A stretch of 6,858 bases of DNA, taken from Chitinophaga pinensis. Lineage in GTDB: Bacteria; Bacteroidota; Bacteroidia; Flavobacteriales_D; Crocinitomicaceae. A program made the translations under genes and the position numbers. This document shows positions 1 to 6,062 of this stretch, piece by piece. The notes under the pieces were generated by a model. That model saw only the letters and a list, made by a program, of their open reading frames with translations. It did not search any database and was not told the origin of the DNA. The stretch's first letter is position 1. The number at the start of each line of letters is the position of its first letter. Location: positions 1 through 6,858 of the forward strand of contig CAMBRH010000189.1 of the NCBI GenBank assembly GCA_945870115.1, in the 5' to 3' direction.

Positions 1-1639
1 CACGCAATCTTTTTAACGAATTTATTAATCGCGTATTATCTCGTTGATGAAGTCCAATACTTGGCTCGTCTAAAACATATAAAACATTCATTAATTCTGA
101 ACCAATTTGTGTTGCCAAACGAATTCGTTGTGCTTCTCCACCCGACAAAGTCTTAGCAGAGCGATGAAGTGATAAATATTCCAAACCAACTTCAAGGATA
201 AAATCAATTCTCGTTCTAATTTCTTTAATGATTTCAGTTCCAATAATTAATTCTTGCTTAGACAATTGTTTTTCAATTTTTGTAAACCAAACAGCCAAAT
301 CACGGATATCCATCATGGCCAAATCACCAATATTTTCTTTACCAATTTTAAAATAATGAGACTCTTTTTTTAATCTTGTTCCTTTACATGTTGGACAAAT
401 TGCTCGATTCATGAAACTTTGTGCCCAACGTTGAATTGGCGCAGAACTTTCTTCAGAATGTCTAGAAACAAATTGAATTATTCCTTCAAAGATAATCGAC
501 TTATCCTTTGGCGAACGCTCCAATCCTTCGTTGCCGTAAAGCAAAACATGAACAACATCTTCCGAAATATCTTTAATTGGAGTAGAAAGTGTAAATCCTT
601 CTTCTAATAAATAAGCTTCAATTTTATCAAAAATCCAAGTTCTTTTATATTCACCAATGGGCGCAAAACCACCCTTTTTGATTGATAATTTTGGATCTGG
701 AATAATTTTTTCTAAGTCAATTTCAGATATTTCACCAATTCCATTACAATCCAAACAAGCACCGTAAGGAGAATTAAACGAAAACAAGCTAGGTTCAGGT
801 TCAGGATAAGAAATTCCAGAACTTGGGCACATTAAGGAGCGACTGAAATGCTTCACTTCATTTGTTTCATAATCCATTAACATCATGGCTTTATTTCCAT
901 GTTTCATGGCCAATAAAACGGTATCGTAAAGTCTTTTTTTATCTTTTCTATCCACAACAATTCTATCAATAACGAGTTCAATATCATGAACTTTGTATCG
1001 ATCTAATCGCATTCCACTTTCAAGTTCTTTTACATCGCCATCAATTCTAACTTTAGAGAAACCAGACTTTCTCATTTGCTCAAACAATTCTCTATAATGT
1101 CCTTTTCTAGCTTTAATTTTTGGCGCTAAAACAATTACTTTTTTGGAATCATAATTTTGTAAAATGATGTCAACAATTTGATCGTCAGAATATTTCACCA
1201 TTTTCTCATTGCTTACATAAGAATAAGCAGTTGAAACTCGGGCAAAAAGTAAACGCAGGAAATCATAAATTTCTGTAATTGTGCCTACTGTAGATCTTGG
1301 AGATCGGGAAACTGTTTTTTGTTCAATTGAAATTACGGGACTTAGACCTTCTATTTTATCTACATCTGGACGTTCCAAGCCACCTAAAAATTGTCTTGCG
1401 TATGAAGAAAAAGTTTCAATGTACCTTCTTTGTCCTTCGGCAAAAATCGTATCAAAAGCTAAAGAAGATTTTCCAGAACCTGATAATCCAGTAAATACTA
1501 TTAATTTATTTCTAGGGATTTTTAAATCTATGTTTTTTAAATTGTGCTCTCTAGCACCATAAATTTCAATGTATTTTTGCTCGTCTATTTCCACAATTGA
1601 CGTATTTTCGATGTCATTTTGAGGATTAATTTTACCCAT
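1..1639 (-). CDS. uvrA: UvrA, excinuclease ABC subunit A (5' part only, cut by left window edge)
   Basis: UvrA is the damage-sensing ATPase of nucleotide excision repair; as a dimer it finds bulky lesions and loads UvrB. I translated the minus strand from the ATG at 1639-1637 and it stays open for 546 codons to the window edge, about 58% of a usual protein of roughly 940 residues. In order I see: Walker A GLSGSGKSS (residues 51-59, Lys57) followed by AFDTIFAEGQRRY; the UvrB-binding and insertion region (about 150-265); a first zinc-finger region with C271, C295 and C298 but Ser at 274; CPTCKGTRL (C415, C418); the ABC signature LSGGEAQRIRLATQIGSEL (from 498); and Walker B with D524 and E525 in LDEPSIGLHQRDN. 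The second ATPase half lies outside. Compared with E. coli UvrA (Walker A Lys37), the N terminus is about 20 residues longer; no later ATG fits, so this start is preferred. No frameshift was seen. It lies 111 bp downstream of the polysaccharide operon, on the same strand, and is probably functionally unrelated to it. Confidence 0.98.
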   Translation of the reverse strand, partial: MGKINPQNDIENTSIVEIDEQKYIEIYGAREHNLKNIDLKIPRNKLIVFTGLSGSGKSSLAFDTIFAEGQRRYIETFSSYARQFLGGLERPDVDKIEGLSPVISIEQKTVSRSPRSTVGTITEIYDFLRLLFARVSTAYSYVSNEKMVKYSDDQIVDIILQNYDSKKVIVLAPKIKARKGHYRELFEQMRKSGFSKVRIDGDVKELESGMRLDRYKVHDIELVIDRIVVDRKDKKRLYDTVLLAMKHGNKAMMLMDYETNEVKHFSRSLMCPSSGISYPEPEPSLFSFNSPYGACLDCNGIGEISEIDLEKIIPDPKLSIKKGGFAPIGEYKRTWIFDKIEAYLLEEGFTLSTPIKDISEDVVHVLLYGNEGLERSPKDKSIIFEGIIQFVSRHSEESSAPIQRWAQSFMNRAICPTCKGTRLKKESHYFKIGKENIGDLAMMDIRDLAVWFTKIEKQLSKQELIIGTEIIKEIRTRIDFILEVGLEYLSLHRSAKTLSGGEAQRIRLATQIGSELMNVLYVLDEPSIGLHQRDNTRLINSLKRLR

Positions 1640-1662
1640 ACTTCAGTAACATTTATTTTTTG

Positions 1663-1697
1663 TAACTTAGATTACGCTTGTTTTTATCATAAGCTAA
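1663..1697. repeat. 35-bp direct repeat, copy A (uvrA-proximal)
   Basis: This is one of two direct copies lying 57 bp apart in the gap ahead of uvrA. Bases 1672-1697 are identical to 1729-1754 (26 of 26). The similarity extends to 1663-1697 against 1720-1754 with three mismatches, all within bases 1668-1671. Read on the minus strand, the copy can fold as an imperfect hairpin at 1667-1697: a ten-position stem with one mismatch and one G-T pair around an 11-base loop. No T-run follows on the coding strand, so it does not look like an intrinsic terminator. Function unknown. Confidence 0.9.
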
Positions 1698-1719
1698 CGA
1701 AATTCCTTTTTAAAATCTA

Positions 1720-1754
1720 TAACTGCGCTTACGCTTGTTTTTATCATAAGCTAA
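1720..1754. repeat. 35-bp direct repeat, copy B (overlaps end of the sugar-phosphate transferase gene)
   Basis: This is the second copy of the repeat. Its right end covers the TAG stop codon (1753-1751) and one more base of the upstream coding sequence. On the minus strand it can form a shorter hairpin at 1727-1751, with a 7-bp stem including one G-T pair and the same 11-base loop as copy A. The 22 bases between the copies do not resemble the 22 bases after copy A, so this is not a clean tandem duplication of a 57-bp unit. Each copy also begins a tiny frame (ATG ATA AAA ACA AGC) that ends after 17 codons in copy B and 7 in copy A; I do not consider these genes. Confidence 0.9.
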
Positions 1755-2833
1755 GGCTTATCTTCATTAGTTGCATGATACCTTAAAGTAAATCGATACA
1801 AGATTACAAATACTACAACAAAGAAAAGGAAGAAAAAGATGAGGGGTATTAAAATTCCTTTTTTGCTCAAATAAATCATAAAAACACTTAAAATTGTGGA
1901 AAAAGCAGAAATTAGTGTAAAAACATACCAAACTTGTCTATCTGATAAACCAGCATAAACTAAATGATGAGTCGTATGATCTTTTCCACCAACCATGGGA
2001 GATTTGCCTTTTTTCATGCGGTTTACAGATACTGTAATCGTATCAACCGCAGCAGGAGTTAGAGCTATTAAACAAATAAAAATACCAATCCATGAAGGGT
2101 TTTGAGTATCTTCTCCGACATTCCAAAGGCATTTGATAGAGAAAAAAGCAACTAATAAGCCAATAAATTGACTTCCTGCGTCTCCCATAAAAAGTTTAGA
2201 AGGATTTATATTATATTTTAAGAAACCAAGCAGTGCACCAATTTGAGAAATTAAAATTATAGTCCAAAAATTCCTGTTAAAATCAAAAATTATAAATGAT
2301 GAAACTAAACATGAAATAAGAATAAAGGTCACTGTTGTGCCAGTTATGCCGTCCATATTGTCTAGCATATTTAAAGAATTCATTAATGCTATTACCCATA
2401 TTACTGTTAAAATTGCATCAATTAAATAAATATGAGTTAAATCAATAGTTGTGTTCGTAAAAACAAAAATTACACCACATAAAATTTGGATAAATAATTT
2501 ACCAAGTGGTTTTGTGTTATAAGCATCATCAGCTAATCCCATTAAAAAAGCAAGGGTTCCAGCGGATAATAATCCAATAAATTCAGTGTTTTTAAAAATA
2601 GAATCATCTTCACTAAATACGATACTGAATCCAATTACTGAAAAAAGAAAAACGATGTAAAAACTAACTCCTCCCAAAGAAGGTTTTGATTGATTACTCC
2701 AACGGATTATGACATCGTTATTATTTCTGATACCTAAAGATCTAGAAAATCTTAACAATAAAACATTAATTACCATAGAAATAATAATTCCTGAAACTAA
2801 AAAAGCTGAGAGTTGTAATAATTTTATTCCCAT
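1751..2833 (-). CDS. WecA/TagO/MraY-family polyprenyl-phosphate sugar-1-phosphate transferase
   Basis: This 360-residue polytopic inner-membrane protein belongs to the family that moves a HexNAc-1-phosphate (or similar) from a UDP-sugar to undecaprenyl phosphate, the first step in building a lipid-linked glycan. Motifs in order: KPSLGGVSF (residues 50-58); the Mg-binding pair D102-D103 in GLADDAYNTKPLGK; the catalytic-loop motif NSLNMLDNMDGITG (152-165, with N152, N155, D158, D161); FMGDAGSQFIGL (215-226, with D218); and a cytoplasmic His motif GGKDHTTHH (282-290, with H286, H289, H290), followed by YAGLSDRQ. About ten hydrophobic segments are visible, from residues 4-28 to 327-347. The start ATG lies one base after the stop of the kinase gene (TAA-T-ATG), which suggests translational coupling. 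Length and motifs fit a WecA-like enzyme of a surface polysaccharide locus better than MraY of peptidoglycan, given the neighbours. The sugar donor cannot be read from sequence, so no gene symbol is given. The stop codon falls inside repeat copy B. Confidence 0.93.
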   Translation of the reverse strand: MGIKLLQLSAFLVSGIIISMVINVLLLRFSRSLGIRNNNDVIIRWSNQSKPSLGGVSFYIVFLFSVIGFSIVFSEDDSIFKNTEFIGLLSAGTLAFLMGLADDAYNTKPLGKLFIQILCGVIFVFTNTTIDLTHIYLIDAILTVIWVIALMNSLNMLDNMDGITGTTVTFILISCLVSSFIIFDFNRNFWTIILISQIGALLGFLKYNINPSKLFMGDAGSQFIGLLVAFFSIKCLWNVGEDTQNPSWIGIFICLIALTPAAVDTITVSVNRMKKGKSPMVGGKDHTTHHLVYAGLSDRQVWYVFTLISAFSTILSVFMIYLSKKGILIPLIFFFLFFVVVFVILYRFTLRYHATNEDKP

Positions 2834-2834
2834 A

Positions 2835-5240
2835 TTATTTTCTAATTCTTAAAAGTTTTAAAATCCTAAAAAGTAGCGTTTTTTTCCTGTTTTCATCATC
2901 GGTATAATATCCACCGCCGTATCCGTAGCCATAACCGTAATTATAACCATAATCGTAGCCGTAACCACCACGACCTTGAACAACTCCGTTTAATATAACA
3001 TTTAAAGACTTAATTTGTTGTACTTCAAACAATTCTTTTACCCTTTCAGCAAAAACACGTTTAGAATAATTTGCTTTAAACACATAAATTGGAATATCGG
3101 CAGAAGCTAAAACTTGAACACCATCGGATACTAAACCAACTGGAGGATTATCGATAATTAAAACATCGTACATTGATTTTAATTTCTCAATAATATTTTG
3201 AAAATCCTTGCTTAAAATTAATTCAGATGGATTTGGAGGAACTGGCCCAGCAGTAATGTAATCTAAATTTGGAATATCAGATTTTTTTATGCACTCAATT
3301 AATGAAATTTGATTTACAATTAAAATACTCATTCCATTGTCATTGTTAGAATTAAAACCAAGGTGAATTTTCGGTTTTCGTAAATCCAAATCAATCACAA
3401 TCGTTCTTTTACCAGACATTGCAATAATTGCAGCTAAATTTAAGGCCACAAATGTTTTTCCTTCTCCAGAAATAGACGATGAAATTGCAATTGTCTGTGC
3501 ATTTTTGTTGATAAAACTCATGTTTGCACGAATGTTCCTCAAAGCCTCAGATAGCATCGATTTTGGTGAATCATGAACAATTATTTGAGAGAAATCCATG
3601 CTCCTTTTTGTCATCGGAACACTACCTAAAATGGCAACTTTTTCAGGTAAAAGCATTTTTAATTCATCAACATTATTTATTTCATTAAAGGTAAAATATT
3701 TAAAAGCTAAATAAGTTAAACCTAATAATAAACCTACAAAAAGAAAACCACCATATACCATTTTTCGATTTGGACTTATAGGTGCTAATGGAATTTCGGC
3801 TTCTGACAAAACTCTGTTATTACTTGAAAAACCAGCTTTAGAAATGGAATAAAGTACTTTTTTTTCTGCTAATAAGGTGTAATACTTTTCATTCAAATCC
3901 TGCATTGATTTCAATCGATTGTATTCCATTTTTTTATCTGGAAGGCTAAAATATTCACTTTCAAATCCACCTAATTTACTTTGTAATAATTTTGAATTTT
4001 CTAAAAGCCTATCTAAAATTGTTGCAACACTTTTCTTTATTGAATTAATTTTGTTGACTATTTTTGCATTTAAATCTTTTATTACAGAGTTTTCTTCTGT
4101 AATTTCAAACAACAAATCTTCCTTTTTTTCTAATAAATTGTATAAATCTTGAATTTGCTTTGAAAGCGACGCTTCGTAACTTTTACCTAACATTTCAGGA
4201 ATTAATTTGTAAATTTCCAATCGATTTGGATCAGCTTTTAATTTACTATTAACAAGTCTTAAGGTACTAATTTCATTGTCAAGTTCATATAATCTATCTG
4301 AAATTTCTTTTATGTTACCGCTTAAACTTGTCCCCATTTGTTCAGGGTCAGGCAAATTTGAAACTTTTAAATAACGTGTTAAACTATCTTTAGAATCTTT
4401 TAATTCGTTCGCAATGGAATCTAGTTGAACATCAATAAAATTTAGAACATTATCAGACGACTTTTTTTGTACTTCATCATCGAATTCAAAAAATGAACTT
4501 GTAAGAGACACAATTATATCATGGCACAAAAGTGGATTATTTCCCTGATAATTAATCAAAACTGTCTGCGCTTCAGGGTCTGCAGCTTGAACTTCAAGAC
4601 CAGCTAACAGTCTTTTAATTAATGATTTTTGTTCGTTAAAAGTAAAAAATAATTCATTTTGACTTTGTAATTCATTAAAAGAATATTTTGAAACTTGTTT
4701 AAAAACAACATCAAAATGTTTGTTTACAAGATGTGATTCAACTTTTCCTGTAATTGAATTCTGTTTACCTTGAAAATCGTATCTTAACGTTACATCATTT
4801 CCTTCTGTTGTAATGTAAATAGGAACATTACACAAGCTAGAATCTTTTAAAATGTAAGGAACAATATTAAAAGCACTTAAATGATATAATTCTTCTGTGA
4901 GCACATTTCCCTTAGAGAACAAACTTACATTTAAGTTTAATCGTTCTACAGCTTTTTCAAATAAAAACTCTGATTTTAAAAGTTCAATTTCAGATGAAAT
5001 ATTTGGTTCTTGTGTTAGATTTTCTAATTCTAAAACCTCTTTACCTTGGTCTTTCTTTTCAATTTGAATAATCGAACTTGATTTATAAACCATTTTGGTA
5101 TATCTCAAATATAAAAACCCTAAAGTCAAGAAAATTCCAATTGCAAAAAGTGTTAAAAACCAATACTTGCGCAAAACAGCCCGCAATAAATGTGGATTGT
5201 AACCTTTGTTTATTATTAAACTTTTTTGAACTGAATTCAC
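2835..5240 (-). CDS. wzc: Wzc-type polysaccharide co-polymerase with C-terminal BY-family tyrosine kinase
   Basis: This 801-residue inner-membrane protein governs polymer length and export through cycles of autophosphorylation. Residues 15-60 hold a Wzz-type start with a first membrane helix (27-46). A long periplasmic region (about 50-490) follows, rich in predicted coiled coil (about 255-460) and ending in the proline motif P484/P487/P490. The second helix is 494-514. The cytoplasmic kinase has the oligomer motif E565-x2-R568-x2-R571, Walker A SSSISGEGKT (587-596, Lys595), Walker A' with D617 and D619 in VIDLDLRKP, and Walker B with D697 in LIIDNPPVGLVSD. The tyrosine cluster at 760-779 has ten Tyr, mostly alternating with Gly, followed by a basic-hydrophobic tail (785-801). 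Both co-polymerase and kinase are in one chain, as in proteobacterial Wzc rather than the split CapA/CapB form. The start is GTG (5240-5238): the previous gene's stop is only three codons upstream in the same frame, and no in-frame ATG occurs before Met50, inside the mature domain. The gene lies 6 bp after the Wza-like gene, its expected outer-membrane partner. Confidence 0.95.
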   Translation of the reverse strand: MNSVQKSLIINKGYNPHLLRAVLRKYWFLTLFAIGIFLTLGFLYLRYTKMVYKSSSIIQIEKKDQGKEVLELENLTQEPNISSEIELLKSEFLFEKAVERLNLNVSLFSKGNVLTEELYHLSAFNIVPYILKDSSLCNVPIYITTEGNDVTLRYDFQGKQNSITGKVESHLVNKHFDVVFKQVSKYSFNELQSQNELFFTFNEQKSLIKRLLAGLEVQAADPEAQTVLINYQGNNPLLCHDIIVSLTSSFFEFDDEVQKKSSDNVLNFIDVQLDSIANELKDSKDSLTRYLKVSNLPDPEQMGTSLSGNIKEISDRLYELDNEISTLRLVNSKLKADPNRLEIYKLIPEMLGKSYEASLSKQIQDLYNLLEKKEDLLFEITEENSVIKDLNAKIVNKINSIKKSVATILDRLLENSKLLQSKLGGFESEYFSLPDKKMEYNRLKSMQDLNEKYYTLLAEKKVLYSISKAGFSSNNRVLSEAEIPLAPISPNRKMVYGGFLFVGLLLGLTYLAFKYFTFNEINNVDELKMLLPEKVAILGSVPMTKRSMDFSQIIVHDSPKSMLSEALRNIRANMSFINKNAQTIAISSSISGEGKTFVALNLAAIIAMSGKRTIVIDLDLRKPKIHLGFNSNNDNGMSILIVNQISLIECIKKSDIPNLDYITAGPVPPNPSELILSKDFQNIIEKLKSMYDVLIIDNPPVGLVSDGVQVLASADIPIYVFKANYSKRVFAERVKELFEVQQIKSLNVILNGVVQGRGGYGYDYGYNYGYGYGYGGGYYTDDENRKKTLLFRILKLLRIRK

Positions 5241-5246
5241 GCTAAA

Positions 5247-6038
5247 TTATTTACTTAATAAGGTTATTAAAATACTTAAACTCGATACAATTGTTAAAAA
5301 TGGAGTTATTTGGGTCAAAGTCTCCCTTGCTAATCTTGGGTTTGGCTCAATATAAATGTAATCATTGGACTGAACAATCATATCTGTGTATTGTAAACCT
5401 TCAATTTTTGATAAATCAATTAAATAAATTTCTCTTTTTCCATTAATTTTGCGCATTAACTTAACTGTATTTGCTTTTCCTCTTTCGGTAATTCCACCAG
5501 CTTGAGCAATAGATTCCATTAATGTTGTATTATTATTAAGTAGAGGAATAACTTTAGCATCTCCTCCATTTCCTGGGAAAACAATTACTCTTTGATTTGT
5601 AACTCGCACTTGAACAAAAGGATTTTGATGCTCCTTTGCATATAATTTAGCCAATGTATCTTCGCATTCTGTGATTGTTAGCCCTAAAACATGTACATTT
5701 CCAATTACTGGTAGCTCTGTGAAACCGTCATTCTTGACAATAAACTCCATTTCTTTGGCATTCATTGCCCCTGGATTCACACCACCAACACCAGTTTGAT
5801 TATCAATAATTTTATGGCCTAAATTATTACTTATTGTGAATGAAATCTTATCATCTTTTGATATCCTGTATTCTTCCAAAGGTTTCATGGGAATAGAGTC
5901 ATATTTATATTCGCCACCTTTTGGAGTTTTAAACATGATATTACTATTCACTCCACAACTTGAAAAAACAAAAAATAAGATCAATATTGAAATTATTTTG
6001 AGTAAGTAATGTGATTTATTTTCTTGAATTTTATTCAA
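5247..6038 (-). CDS. wza: Wza-type outer-membrane polysaccharide export lipoprotein
   Basis: This is a 263-residue exporter subunit expected to form the outer-membrane channel that docks with the Wzc-like protein encoded next. The N terminus has basic residues, a hydrophobic core (about 12-25) and a lipobox ending FVFSSC, with lipidated Cys28. A Poly_export domain (about 54-150) starts at YRISKDDKISFTI and contains the ELPVIGNVHVLGLTITECE segment, typical of this family. An SLBB-like domain (about 151-235) holds SIAQAGGITERGKANTVKLMR and ends at SNDYIYIEPNP. A hydrophobic C-terminal segment (about 243-262) probably supplies the outer-membrane helix, as in E. coli Wza. At 263 residues it is shorter than E. 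coli Wza (about 380), with one SLBB repeat rather than two, a form common in Bacteroidota as I recall it. The start chosen is TTG at 6038-6036, which gives a well-proportioned signal peptide; no ATG is available, and the frame is open back to the previous gene's stop at 6063, so the exact start is uncertain. Confidence 0.93.
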   Translation of the reverse strand: MNKIQENKSHYLLKIISILILFFVFSSCGVNSNIMFKTPKGGEYKYDSIPMKPLEEYRISKDDKISFTISNNLGHKIIDNQTGVGGVNPGAMNAKEMEFIVKNDGFTELPVIGNVHVLGLTITECEDTLAKLYAKEHQNPFVQVRVTNQRVIVFPGNGGDAKVIPLLNNNTTLMESIAQAGGITERGKANTVKLMRKINGKREIYLIDLSKIEGLQYTDMIVQSNDYIYIEPNPRLARETLTQITPFLTIVSSLSILITLLSK

Positions 6039-6062
6039 TTTAGTTGTTTTTTCTGTTAAAAT

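Noticed and set aside
419..1562. Plus-strand open frames inside uvrA (419-607, 1281-1562, 1297-1494)
   Set aside because: They lie antisense to clearly conserved UvrA coding sequence and their translations resemble no known family.
1694..1747. A 17-codon minus-strand frame beginning with ATG inside repeat copy B, and a 7-codon one in copy A (1688-1690 start)
   Set aside because: Both are far too short, have no start signal, and the shared first codons are explained by the repeat itself.
1640..1750. Possible Bacteroidota promoter (TTTG / TAnnTTTG type) ahead of uvrA
   Set aside because: TAGATTTT on the minus strand (within 1711-1720) is close to the -7 box, but no TTTG lies at the right distance upstream; in sequence this AT-rich such partial matches are expected.
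1640..1750. Rho-independent terminator between the polysaccharide operon and uvrA
   Set aside because: The only hairpins are the weak AT-rich repeat stems with 11-base loops, and no T-run follows on the coding strand.
2904..2963. Gly-Tyr codon tract considered as a phase-variable simple sequence repeat
   Set aside because: Synonymous codons vary along the tract, so there is no long perfect repeat for slippage, and the protein pattern is normal for BY-kinases.
3919..4152. Plus-strand open frame of 77 codons inside the kinase gene
   Set aside because: It is antisense to the Wzc periplasmic coiled-coil region and its composition is a mirror of the Lys/Leu/Glu-rich coding strand.
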